From the NCBI RefSeq assembly GCF_024139115.2, contig NW_026942876.1, forward strand, positions 1 through 64,000: DNA of 64,000 bases, written 5' to 3'. A program made the position numbers and the translations under genes. Shown piece after piece: positions 44,945 through 57,300 of this stretch; within the stretch, counting starts at the first letter, position 1; the number at the start of each line of letters is the position of its first letter. The stretch comes from Armigeres subalbatus (lineage: Eukaryota; Arthropoda; Insecta; Diptera; Culicidae). The notes beneath the pieces are model-generated. The model made no database searches, was not told the origin of the DNA, and saw only the letters and a program-made list of their open reading frames with translations.

Positions 44945-47900
44945 TGACATTTCCGAAGAATTTCCCTTGGAAATTCCGAAGAATTTCCCTTGGAAATTGC
45001 GAAGAATTTCCCTTAGAAATTCCGAAGAATTTCCCTTGGAAATTCCGAAGAATTTCCCTTGTAAATTCCGAAGAATTTCCCTTAGAAAATTCCGAAGAAT
45101 TTCCCTTGGAAATTCCGAAGAATTTCCCTTGGAAATTCGGGAGACTTTTCCTTGGAAATTCAGGAGAATTTCCCTTGGAAATTCAGGAGAATTTCCCTTG
45201 GAAATTCAGGAGAATTTCCCTTGGAAATTCAGGAGAATTTCCCTTAGAAATTCAGGAGAATTTTCCTTGGAAATTCAGGAGAATTTCCCTTTCCGAAGAA
45301 TTTCCTCTGGAAATTCCGAAGAATTTCCCTTGGAAATTCCGAAGAATTTCCCTTGGAAATTCCGAAGAATTTCCCTTGGAATTCCGAAGAATTTCCTTGG
45401 AAATTCGAAGAATTTCCTTGGAAGAATTTCGAAGAATTTCCTTGAAATTCGAAGAATTTCCTTGGAAATTCGAAGAATTTCCTTGGAAATTCGAAGAATT
45501 TCCTTGAAATTCGAAGAATTTCCTTGAAAATTCCGAAGAATTTCCTTGAAATTCGAAGAATTTCCTTGAAATTCGAAGAATTTCCTTGGAAATTCGAAGA
45601 ATTTCCTTGAAATTCCGAAGAATTTCCTTGAAATTCCGAAGAATTTCCTTGGAAATTCGAAGAATTTCCTTGAAATTCCGAAGAATTTCCTTGAAATTCG
45701 AAGAATTTCCTTGAAATTCGAAGAATTTCCTTGAAATTCGAAGAATTTCCTTGAAATTCGAAGAATTTCCTTGAAATTCGAAGAATTTCCTTGAAATTCC
45801 GAAGAATTTCCTTGAAATTCGAAGAATTTCCTTGAAATTCGAAGAATTTCCTTGGAAATTCGAAGAATTTCCTTGGAAATTCGAAGAATTTCTTGGAAAT
45901 TCCGAAGAATTTCCTTTGAAATTCGAAGAATTTCCTTTGGAAATTCGAAGAATTTCCTTTGAAATTCGAAGAATTTCCTTTGAAATTCGAAGAATTTTCC
46001 TTGAAATTCGAAGAATTTCCTTTGAAATTCGAAGAATTTCCTTTGGAAATTCGAAGAATTTCCTTTGAAATTCCGAAGAATTTCCTTTGAAATTCGAAGA
46101 ATTTCCTTGAAATTCGAAGAATTTCCTTGGAAATTCGAAGAATTTCCTTGAAATTCGAAGAATTTCCTTCGAAATTCCTAAGAATTTCCTTTGAAATTCG
46201 AAGAATTTCCTTGAAATTCCGAAGAATTTCCTTGAAATTCAAAGAATTTCCTTGGAAATTCGAAGAATTTCCTTGGAAATTCGAAGAATTTCCTTGGAAA
46301 TTCGAAGAATTTCCTTGAAATTCGAAGAATTTCCTTGGAAATTCGAAGAATTTCCTTGGAAATTCGAAGAATTTCCTTGAAATTCGAAGAATTTCCTTGA
46401 AATTCGAAGAATTTCCTTGAAATTCGAAGAATTTCCTTGGAAATTCGAAGAATTTCCTTGAAATTCCGAAGAATTTCCTTGAAATTCGAAGAATTTCCCT
46501 TGGAAATTCCGAAGAATTTCCCTTGGAAATTCCGAAGAATTTCCCTTGGAAATTCCGAAGAATTTCCCTTGGAAATTACGAAGAATTTCCCTTGGAAATT
46601 CCGAAGAATTTCCCTTGGAAGATCCGAAGAATTTCCCTTGGAAATTCCGAAGAATTTCTCTTGGAAATTCCGAAAAATTTCCCTTGAAAATTCCGAAGAA
46701 TTTCCCTTGGAAATTCCGAAGAATTTCCCTTTGGAAATTCCGAAGAATTTCTCTTTGGAAATCCCGAAGAGCTTCCCTTGGAAATTCCGAAGAATTTCTC
46801 TTGGAAATTCCGAAGAATTTCCCCTTGAAAATTCCGAAGAATTTCCTTGAAATTCCGAAGAATTTCCTTGAAATTCGAAGAATTTCCTTGGAAATTCGAA
46901 GAATTTCCTTGAAATTCGAAGAATTTCCTTGAAATTCGAAGAATTTCCTTGAAATTCGAAGAATTTCCTTGAAATTCAAGAATTTCCTTGGAAATTCGAA
47001 GAATTTACCTTGAAATTCGAAGAATTTCCTTGAAATTCGAAGAATTTCCTTGAAATTACGAAGAATTGCCCTTGGCAATTCCGAAGATTTTCCCATGAAA
47101 ATTCCGAAGAATTTTGCTTGGAAATTCCGAAGAATTTTGCTTGGATATTCCGAAGAATTTCCCTTGGAAAATCCGAAGAATTTCCCTTGGAAATTCCGGA
47201 GAATTTCTCATGGAAATTACGAAGAATTTCTCATGGAAATTACGAAGAATTTCCCTTGGAAATTCCGAAGAATTTCCTTGAAATTCGAAGAATTTCTCTT
47301 TGGAAATCCCGAAGAGCTTCCTTGAAATTCTGAAGAATTTCTCTTGGAAATTCGAAGAATTTCCTTGAAAATTCGAAGAATTTCCTTGGAAATTCGAAGA
47401 ATTTCCTTGGAAATTCCGAAGAATTTCCTTGAAATTCCGAAGAATTTCCTTGAAATTCCGAAGAATTTCCTTGAAATTCGAAGAATTTCCCTTGGAAATT
47501 CGAAGAATTTCCTTGAAATTCGAAGAATTTCCTTGAAATTCGAAGAATTTCCTTGGAAATTCGAAGAATTTCCTTGAAATTCCGAAGAATTTCCTTGAAA
47601 TTCGAAGAATTTCCTTGGAAATTCGAAGAATTTCCTTGAAATTCGAAGAATTTCCTTGAAATTCGAAGAATTTCCTTGAAATTCGAAGAATTTCCTTGGA
47701 AATTCGAAGAATTTCCTTTGAAATTCGAAGAATTTCCTTGGAAATTCCGAAGAATTTCCTTGGAAATTCGAAGAATTTCCTTGGAATTCGAAGAATTTCC
47801 GAAATTCAAGAATTTGAAGAATTTCCTTGAATTCAAAGAATTTCCTTGGAATTCGAAGAATTTCCTTGAAATTCGAAGAATTTCCTTGAAATTCGAAGAA

Positions 47901-50900
47901 TTTCCTTGAAATTCGAAGAATTTCCTTGAAATTCGAAGAATTTCCTTGGAAATTCGAAGAATTTCCTTGAAATTCGAAGAATTTCCTTGGAAATTCGAAG
48001 AATTTCCTTGAAATTCGAAATTTCCTTGGAAATTCCGAAGAATTTCCTTGGAAATTCGAAGAATTTCCTTGGAATTCGAAGAATTTCCTTGGAAATTCGA
48101 AGAATTTCCTTGGAAATTCGAAGAATTTCCTTGGAAGTCGAAGAATTTCCTTGGAAATTCGAAGAATTTCCTTGAAATTCGAAGAATTTCTTGAAATTCG
48201 AAGAATTTCTCTTGAAGATCGAAGAATTTCCTTGGAAATTCGAAGAATTCTCTTGGAAATTCCGAAGAATTTCTCTTGAAAATTCGAAGAATTTCCTTGG
48301 AAATTCGAAGAATTTCTTTGAAATTCGAAGAATTTCTTTGAAATCGAAGAATTTCCTTGAAATTCCGAAGAATTTCTCTTGGAAATTCGAAGAATTTCCT
48401 TGAAAATTCGAAGAATTTCCTTGGAAATTCGAAGAATTTCCTTGAAATTCCGAAGAATTTCCTTGAAATTCGAAGAATTTCCTTGAAATTCGAAGAATTT
48501 CCTTGAAATTCGAAGAATTTCCTTGGAAATTCGAAGAATTTCCTTGGAAATTCGAAGAATTTCCTTGGAAATTCCGAAGAATTTCCTTGGAAATTCGAAG
48601 AATTTCCTTGAAATTCGAAGAATTTCCTTGAAATTCGAAGAATTTCCTTGAAATTCCGAAGAATTTCCTTGAAATTCGAAGAATTTCCTTGGAAATTCGA
48701 AGAATTTCCTTGAAATTCGAAGAATTTCCTTGAATTCCAAGAATTTCCTTGAAATTCAAAGAATTTCTTGGAAATTCGAAGAATTTCCTTGAAATTCGAA
48801 GAATTTCCTTGGAAATTCAAAGAATTTCCTTGGAATTCAAAGAATTTCCTTGGAAATTCAAAGAATTTCCTTGAAATTCAAAAGAATTTCCTTGAAATTC
48901 CAAAGAATTTCCTTGGAAATTCGAAGAATTTCCTTGGAATTCGAAGAATTTCCTTGGAATTCGAAGAATTTCCTTGAAATTCGAAGAATTTCCTTGGAAA
49001 TTCCGAAGAATTTCCTTGAAATTCGAAGAATTTCCTTGAAATTCGAAGAATTTCCTTGAAATTCGAAGAATTTCCTTGGAAATTCGAAGAATTTCCTTGA
49101 AATTCGAAGAATTTCCTTGGAAATTCGAAGAATTTCCTTGAAATTCCGAAGAATTTCCTTGGAAATTCGAAGAATTTCCTTGAAATCGAAGAATTTCCTT
49201 GGAAATTCGAAGAATTTCCTTGGAAATTCCGAAGAATTTCCTTGGAAATTCGAAGAATTTCCTTGGAAATTCGAAGAATTTCCTTGGAAATTCGAAGAAT
49301 TTCCTTGGAAATTCCGAAGAATTTCCTTGGAAGTCGAAGAATTTCCTTGAAATTCCGAAGAATTTCCTTGAATTCGAAGAATTTCCTTGGAAATTCGAAG
49401 AATTTCCTTGGAATTCGAAGAATTTCCTTGAAATTCGAAGAATTTCCTTGAAATTCGAAGAATTTCCTTGGAAATTCGAAGAATTTCCTTGGAAATTCGA
49501 AGAATTTCCTTGAAATTCCGAAGAATTTCCTTGGAAATTTGAAGAATTTCCTTGGAAATCGAAGAATTTCCTTGGAAATTCAAAGAATTTCCTTTGAAAT
49601 TCAAAGAATTTCCTTTGAAATTCCGAAGAATTTCCTTTGGAAATTCGAAGAATTTCCTTTGGAAATTCGAAGAATTTCCCTTTAAATTCGAAGAATTTCC
49701 TTTGGAAATTCGAAGAATTTCCTTTGGAAATTCCGAAGAATTTCCTTTGGAAATTCGAAGAATTTCCTTGAAATTCAAGATTTCCTTTGGAAATTCAAGA
49801 ATTTCCTTTGGAAATTCGAAGATTTCCTTTGGAAATTCGAAGAATTTCCTTTGGAAATTCGAAGAATTTCCTTTGGAAATCGAAGAATTTCCTTTGGAAA
49901 TCGAAGAATTTCCTTTGGAAATTCGAAGAATTCCTGGAAATCGAAAATTTCCCTGAAACTGAACACTCTGGAAACCGAAGAATTTCCTTTGGAAATTCGA
50001 AGAATTCCTGGAAATCTGAAGAATTTCCTCGAAATCTGAAGAATTCTCGAAATCTGAATCGAATTTCCCTTGAAATCGAAGAATTCCTTTAAACCCGGAA
50101 GAACTCCCTTTGGAAGTCCGAAGAATTTCCCCTGACCTGAGAACTCCCTGAAATCTGAAGAACTCCCTTGAAATCCGAAGAATTTCCCTTTGAAACTGAA
50201 GAACTCCTTTGGAAATTCGAAGAATTTCCTTTGAAATTCCGAAGAATTTCCTTTGGAAATTCGAAGAATTTCCTTGAAATTCCGAAGAATTTCCCTTTGG
50301 AAATCTGAAGAATTTCCTTTGGAAATCTGAAGAATTTCCTTTGGAAATTCGAAGAATTTCCTTGAAGTCGAAGAATTTCCTTTGGAAATCCGAAGAATTT
50401 CTTTTGAAAATTCCGAAGAATTTCCTTTGGGAATTCTAAACAATTTCCTTTGTGAAATTTCAAAGAATTTCCTTTGTGAAATTCCAAAGAATTTCCTTTG
50501 GAAATTCAATTTCCTTTGGAAATCGAAGAATTTCCTTTGAAAACCGAAGAATTTCCTTTGGAAATTCGAAGAATTTCCTTGGAAATTCGAAGAATTTCCT
50601 TGATAGTTCGAAGAATGTCCCTTGGAAATACCGAAGAACTTCCTGAAATTCCGAAGAATTTCCTTGGAAATTCGAAGAATTCGAAGAATTCGAAGAATTT
50701 CCTTGGAAATTCGATGAATTTCCTCGAAAATTCCGATGAATTTCCTTGGAAATTCAGATGAATTTCCTCGAAAATTCCGATGAATTTCCCTTGAAATTCA
50801 GATGAATTCCTTGGAAATTCAGATGAATTTCACTGAAATTCCGATGAATTTCCTTGAAATTCGAAGAATTTCCATGGAAATTCCGAAGAATTTCCATGAA

Positions 50901-52015
50901 AATTCCGAAGAATTTCCCATGAAAATTCGAAGAATTTCCCATGAAAATTCGAAGAATTTCCTTGTAAATTCGAAGGATTTTTTGGAAATTCCTTGGAAAT
51001 TCGAAGAATTTCCTTGGAAATTCGAAGAATTTCCTTGGAAATTCGAAGAATTTCCTTGAAATTTCGAAGAATTTCCTTGAAATTCGAAGAATTTCCTTGA
51101 AATTCGAAGAATTTCCTTGAAATTCGAAGAATTTCCTTGAAATTCCGAAGAATTTCCTTGGAATTCCGAAGAATTTCCTTGAAATTCGAAGAATTTCCTT
51201 GGAAATTCGAAGAATTTCCTTGGAAATTCCGAAGAATTTCCTTGAAATCGAAGAATTTCCTTGAAATTCCGAAGAATTTCCTTGAAATTCAAGAATTTCC
51301 TTGGAAATTCGAAGAATTTCCTTGAAATTCGAAGAATTTCCTTGAAATTCGAAGAATTTCCTAGGAAATTCGAAGAATTTCCTAGAAATTCGAAGAATTT
51401 CCTTGGAAATTTCGAAGAATTTCCTTGAAATTTCGAAGAATTTCCTTGGAAATTCGAAGAATTTCCTTGAAATTTCGAAGAATTTCCCTTGGAAATTTCG
51501 AAGAATTTCCCTTGGAAATTTCGAAGAATTTCCCTTGGAAATTTCGAAGAATTTCCCTTGGAAATTCGAAGAATTTCCCTTGGAAATTCGAAGAATTTCC
51601 CTTGGAAATTCGAAGAATTTCCCTTGGAAATTCGAAGAATTTCCCTTGGAAATTCGAAAAACTTCCCTTGGAAATTCAGAAGAATTTCCCTTTGAAATTC
51701 CGAAGAATTTCTTTTGGAAATTCCGAAGAATTTCCCTTGGAAATTCCGAAGAATATTCCTTGGAAATTCCGAATAATTTCCCCTTGGAAATTCCGAAGAA
51801 TATTCCTTGGACGTTCCGAAGAATTTCCTTAGGGAATTACGAAGAAAAAATCCTTGAAAATTTCGAGGAATTTCCCTTGAGAATTTCGAAGAATTTACCG
51901 TGGACGTTCCGAAGAATTTGCTGTGGACATTCCGAAGAATTTTTCCTGGAAATTGCGAAGAATTTCCCGTGGAGTTACCGTGAATTCTGAAGAATTTCCC
52001 TTGGAAATTTTGAAA
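44945..52015. repeat. Minisatellite array 2, 7 kb, palindromic 23/21/20-bp unit
   Basis: About 7 kb of tandem units, roughly 330 by length. Where well preserved (44945-45365, 46490-46825, 47080-47270, 51480-51830) the unit is 23 bp: GAATTTCC, spacer CTT, GGAAATTC, linker CGAA. The first 19 bp form a perfect dyad with 8-bp arms. Elsewhere units are 20-22 bp, differing by losses from CCC, CC and GG runs. Because 21 is a multiple of three and the minus strand has few stops, very long frames (over 500 codons of FEFQGNSSNFKEILRISRK-like text) appear. They are repeat artefacts. The 49.9-50.2 kb section is the most disturbed. Confidence 0.95.
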
Positions 52016-54359
52016 AATGAATTTCCCACCAAAGTACCCTACTTGGAACAATACTTTATCTTCGTTATAGCTTTTTAACTGATTACCCGATCTTGATCGT
52101 ATAAAGTAGTATGCGGTGCTACTAATTACTTCGAATGCAAATTGTTTGGCAAAGCCAGTTTAAAACTTATTTCATTAGTTAAATTTAATAAGACTGCATT
52201 GATTGGAATAACTCTTGAATGTTTCCACAAAGAGTTCGTTTTATGAGTAGAATTATGGCCATATGACAAAAGCAATTTCAAAAAAGTTATTTTGCAAATG
52301 CACGTAGTTTGACCTACACTGAATACTAAAGATACGGGTAATAATCGATCGGAGTTGCGAGCCACAAAACGTTCTGCGAAAAGAATATAAAATACTAGTT
52401 TTCACTTCGTTAAAATCACTCCCAAGAAACCTTATCTGAATGAAAGGGAACGGATCCCATTAAGAGTGAATATTGAAATCATTTTCCAAACCACGTGCTC
52501 GTTATGTTCAGACGTTGCCATCACCACCAGCTTAGTTGCGGTATTTCAGTTGCCGGAATGTGCGCCGATACCACCCAAATACCCAAAAACGCTAAGCCTT
52601 CATTAAATTTACCCCCGTAAGCCGCAATCAGCACACAGCAGCGATTCTCATCACTTTCTGGGGAGGGCACCCGACAACGAAATACTCGCGAGATTTGGCT
52701 GATGGAAGAGGCCGAAACAGTTGTTTTTTGGCTTTCATGCCCAGAAACGCAGAGATCCGAATAACACACCGTGATGGATACGGATTTCGACCGACAAAAT
52801 GCTTGCGCTTTAGTTTCAGTTGGTTGCACATATGGTCGCGTCGTCGGTTAAAGTTTCACGTACGTAGCTGCCAGTGTTCCTTCGGAGCTAAACGATGGTC
52901 GCCTTTCGCAGCACTCAGACAGAGACAAATTTTCTAGCTCTCGCTTTGGACGTATGTTTTTGAGCTATCTGCTTTCACAAAATCAAACGCAAAAAATAAA
53001 GTAAAACAAGTTCAAACAGAACAACGAATAGCGAAGCAGTCTTACGGTTAATTGCAATTTTGTTCGGAGTGTAAAAAGGGAAGAGCACCGAGTGACATCG
53101 TTTTATCGCTGTACTATGGCCACTACTAGTATTAAAAAGTACGAAAGTTTTTCTGTACAAGCCAAAGTTGTTCATTGTGACGACATTTCTGGCAAGAAAA
53201 AAAAAAGCCAGGACAGGGGAACGCCTTCTCCTGGTGGATTGTTGCAATTAAAAACTGGTTGCTATGCTATACGAGCGCCACCAACTTAACTAGCGCCGAG
53301 TGGTATGTTCTGTAATACACGTGTAATTAACCGGTAATCTAATTATCCGGCTCTTGATAATGAAAACGAAAACATAACATTTACTGGAACTGGAAATAGT
53401 TGTCCGGATAGAAAGAAGGAGAGGGTAATGAGCCACCATTGCCGGTTAATTGGAGAATAGCGTTATCGAGAACCGATAATGAAGAGGTTTACATTATGAA
53501 CCAGTTGCTTCGTTACCATCTCGAGGAATACGCTAATGGTTAACAACATGCGTCATACATCGATACATGTGTTTCTTGTTATGTTGCGAAAGTGATTTTT
53601 AAATGTTGTAACATTTTGCAGAAATGAATGATGTGTTTTTTTCTGTTTCAACTGATTTGAACAATTAATGGGTTTAGCTCAAGTTCTTAAATCGTAAACA
53701 TCTAAAATTAACTTACTAGTTTTAACTTAACTAATTTAATTATGGGTCAATTTCTCAGTTTGCAGTATTATTTATTGCTTCTTCGTTAGTGTAATTTACA
53801 CAAATGGTTATTTTATGTTTTCACCTAATTACATCACCATTAGACATGCAATCACAAACAGACAAAGCGTACAACCGGTACACTGGATGCAATTTTAATT
53901 AACACAAAACTTATACCGGACTGGATGGGACGAACAAGAGCATTTTGTACGAGATGTACATCGAGAACACTCGGACACGAAATGTGGAAAAGATAGTGAT
54001 TACGATTAGCGTGCAAAAGAATCATAAAACCTCGAATGATATGTACATTGATTCGCCATTTAGAAACGGTATTGCCGGCGCTACCCTCCATCCGGTTGTG
54101 ATTTTGCCACTGACTGTCCGGTTCGGCGGTACCGATCAAGAGCGAGAGGAAGAACATATATGAAACCGTACCGTGAAATTATCGCATGCCGCGCTCGTTG
54201 GAGTGGTTCATATCTGTATAGGAGGATGATGAGCCAAAACGGCCCACATGAGCTTCGTTGATGTGTTCCTTTATCTCGTGTTTCATGCGATTTATTCAGC
54301 TTTATAAGGCAGAAGATGAAGAAAAAAAATTTATATTTACCGTCAAAAATTGTATGTCG
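52016..54359. other. No gene confidently seen; GC-richer unique block at 52.5-53.0 kb
   Basis: 52500-52950 has higher GC and several CpGs compared with its surroundings, with overlapping 60-100-aa frames on both strands and no recognisable domain. It could be a non-coding regulatory block or an unrecognised exon. The rest is AT-rich. Confidence 0.4.
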
Positions 54360-54571
54360 TTTCCCAAAGAACCCATATTTTTTTAAGCCTCCAACTATTT
54401 TTAAAATCGAAAACAAAAATCTTAAAAGTGCTGTTTTTTTTAGATTGGCCCGATTTTGAAAGAACATCGGGTGAATTTTCAGGCCGGTTCATACGTGCAG
54501 CACTTTTTCGGTTTTTATTTTCGATTTTAGAAATAGTTAGAGGTTTAAAAAAATATGGGTTCTTTGGGAAA
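54360..54571. mobile_element. Hairpin MITE-like inverted repeat
   Basis: TTTCCCAAAGAACCCATATT (54360) and AATATGGGTTCTTTGGGAAA (ending 54571) form arms of about 75 bp with a ~65-bp centre. Arm identity is roughly 85%. Non-coding. Confidence 0.8.
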
Positions 54572-54593
54572 GTTGACCCTCAATAAGCCAAAG

Positions 54594-54755
54594 AATTCTC
54601 GCTTAACTTTTCAAAAGGACCTAAGTAACATTTTTTCATGATTTAATTTGAATACTGCAATCAACAGACCAATATGAAAGCTTTTGATTGCAGTACTCAA
54701 ATTAAATCTTGAAAAAAATGTTGCTTAGGTCCTTTTGAAAAGTTATGCGAGAATT
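54594..54755. mobile_element. Hairpin MITE-like inverted repeat
   Basis: AATTCTCGCTTAACTTTTCA (54594) and TGAAAAGTTATGCGAGAATT (ending 54755) with inner AAAAGGACCTAAGTAACATT and its near-complement. Arms are about 70 bp. It lies directly next to the preceding hairpin. Confidence 0.82.
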
Positions 54756-54845
54756 GATCGAGTGTATAAAAATTCTCGACGGGAAAGGTCAATTAGAATA
54801 AAATTAGAATAAAATAAATAATGTTTTGATTATACAACATTTTTA

Positions 54846-54893
54846 TTCCGGAGACGAGCCAGCCTAGAACTGAAAGTCTCCTTGATAAGTATC
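54846..54893 (+). mobile_element. Tiny hairpin retroposon, copy 3
   Basis: TTCCGGAGACGAGCCAGCCT, then AGAACTGAAAGTCTCCTTGA and TAAGTATC, with no long A tail. Flanked by CAACATTTTTA (54835-54845) and CAACCTTTTTA (54894-54904), one mismatch. Same family as 29814-29870 and 44307-44359. Confidence 0.7.
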
Positions 54894-55033
54894 CAACCTT
54901 TTTAGCGCAACCAAATTTCGATCATGTTTTACTCTAACTTATTCAATCTTAGCCATTTGTTCGAAATTTTCAGCCAAAAACCATGGCATATATTATTATA
55001 TTTCAAGATATAGATATGTATGTATACACATTA

Positions 55034-55738
55034 GGGTGGCTCAAAAAACACTTTTTCAAATTTTTTGATGGGCCGCCCTCTTATTCGGTTCTATTTGTTG
55101 CCCTAATGCTCTGGACAAAATTTCAATAAATCGGTCAACGTTTGGGCGGTGCTAAACTCGTTGGAAGTTTATATGGAAAAATGTATGCACAAACATCCAA
55201 AAACAGTGATTTGCAGTTGGACAGCACAATTTACGATCAAGAACAATGATACTCATTCAGTTCATGTAGAATTAAATACAGAATGTTATGCTGAAAACCG
55301 CGAGAAGATTAGAGTTTGTTAGGCAAAAGATATTAGCATTTTACTGGAGTGTTGTAGTGGTGAATTTATTTCTTTTCAAAGGTAAAAGAAACGAAATTTG
55401 CTCAAACCCCACTTCAGAGAAATGCTAATAACTAAGCCGGGCAAACTCTAATCTTCTCGCGGTTTTCTGCATAACATTCTGTATTAAATTCTTCAAGATC
55501 TGAATGAGTATCATAGTGCTTCTTCGTAAGTTGTGCCGTACAACTGCAATTTACAGTTTTTGGATGTTTCTGCATACATTTTTGCATATAAATTTACAAC
55601 GAGTTTAGCACCGCCCAAACGTTGACCGATTTGGCTGAAATTTTGTCCAGAGCATCAGGGCATCAAATAGAACCGAATAAGAAGGTGGCCCATCAAAAAA
55701 ATTGAAAAAAGTTTTACCCATACTAATTTGAGCCACCC
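55034..55738. mobile_element. 705-bp long-arm TA-flanked inverted-repeat element
   Basis: Starts GGGTGGCTCAAAAAACAC and ends TTTGAGCCACCC, flanked by TA at 55032-55033 and 55739-55740. The arms are about 300 bp each (shared text includes GTCAACGTTTGGGCGGTGCT and AACCGCGAGAAGATTAGAG with their complements) around a spacer of roughly 80 bp. No transposase. Likely a mariner-type non-autonomous element. Confidence 0.88.
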
Positions 55739-55740
55739 TA

Positions 55741-56675
55741 ATACACATGTATATTATAGTTTTAGAGGATTGATCGATTGAATATGTAGGTTCAGCAGTT
55801 CCAGATTTATATGTACGGCATCACAGTGGGGTCTGCCAGGTGACCATTTGGGATATTTTTGACTTTTTGTTCGTTATTCGTTCCAATAATATTTGTCTCT
55901 GCATAACCGTGTCGCGCAGAAAGCTTATTTTGGATGCCTCGGAAGAATGATAGTCAGTTTTGGGCACACTTGAACCGGTGTCAGGACTCTATATGTATAT
56001 CAGAATACCTATCTCATATCGCCATATCTCAATCTTCGGCATTTTTTTTTGCGAAAAACATATTGAAACTAATTTTTGTATTCTAATGTTATTTTGACTC
56101 TTTTGGATTCACAGGATTCGAGACATTCGGAGCCCATTCGGAAGACCCTGTGGAACGCTTAAATCTGATTTTTGAAAAAAAAAAAAAAACAAAAATAGCT
56201 TGCGACATATCAAACTTCTTCATTCTTCATGAAAAATATGCAGAATGAAATTTTTATGGTATTGAGAGTACTACTAGGCTGGCCTGGTGAAAAAGCCGGA
56301 ATTTGTAGGAAGAGGTTCTGAAGCTTGTTTCATAAGACTTATTTCCATCATAACCAAATTCAGAATCACCGTCTCCGACCAGAGGTCGCATAGTCTGAAC
56401 CCTAGCATAGTTTAGAACATCTTGCATTAGACAACGGATAAGTCAAGTGAATTTTTTTCTCAAGCACACGTCAGAGGTAGACGCTGCAGTCATTAATTTG
56501 CATGAATGGCAATAGTAAAGTGAAATTTTCTTTCAATATATTGACTTCGTTTCGTTGCTGTTTGTTTTTGGGATGGCGCATGATTGCAAGTACGTTGTCC
56601 AACGTCTACCTTGTGGTCGTGTCATGTACAAAACCCTTCTGATTTTTTCCGAATCACTTCAGAAGGAGGACTCGT
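55741..56675. other. No gene seen
   Basis: AT-rich, with an A homopolymer near 56176-56190. No recognised feature. Confidence 0.4.
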
Positions 56676-57300
56676 TTAACCGAAAGTCACTCGGCCAAAG
56701 GCTATTTGGTCAAATGCCACTTGGCTGAATGACACATTGCGCCGAAAGTCAGCTAGTCGAATGAAACGTTGGCCCGCAACGGTTGAACAAATGTCGATCG
56801 ACCAAATGAGACGTTTGGCTACAGAAGCCGTTTACTTGAACACGTTATTTGGCCGAAAAAGAGATTTGGAGAAACAAATCTTTTAGATGAAAATGTCGAT
56901 TGGTTGAAAATGTTCTCTAACCGATCGAGTCATACAGCCGAAAATGGCCTACGCAAACAAGTCATTTAGTCGAAAATGGGTCTAATGAGTCATACGGCTA
57001 AAGAGGTCTTTTGCCCGAAAGTGAGGTTCGGCAGAAAAAGCCAAATCGCCGGATATACCTTTTGTGAGAAAATGTAATTTGGTCGAAAATGTAATTTTGC
57101 TAAACAGCTCATTCGGCCGAATGGTTCAAAAGATCATACGGTGGAAAGCGTTTTTTTGGCCGAACAGATCATTCCCCGAAAGGACCATTTATCCAAAAAG
57201 GCTCGTTGGCCGAACGGTTCATATGGCCGAAAATATCGTTTCAAAAACCGGATAATTTGGCATTTTAAACTTCTTTGGCCGAAAAAACTTGATGACTAGG
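56676..57300. repeat. Degenerate TTTGGCCGAAA-type foldback repeat, copy 3
   Basis: Irregular units such as CTCGTTTAACCGAAAGTCAC, TATTTGGTCAAATGCCACTT and GGCCGAAAAAGAGATTTGG keep the order of the terminal variants of copies at 37983 and 44163 (the ATGCCACTTGG unit follows the start). Heavily mutated; some further units at 57720-57830. Confidence 0.65.

Noticed and set aside
44945..52015. Array as a store of Rel/NF-kB-like (GGAATTTCC) or STAT-like (TTCCTTGGAA) binding sites
   Set aside because: The strings do resemble these sites, but any AT-rich TTCC/GGAA palindrome would. There is no evidence of regulatory use.
45244..52051. Very long open frames (192-526 codons) on both strands inside array 2
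   Set aside because: They are repetitive translations of the 21-bp unit in several frames at once, with no domain, start context or splice support.
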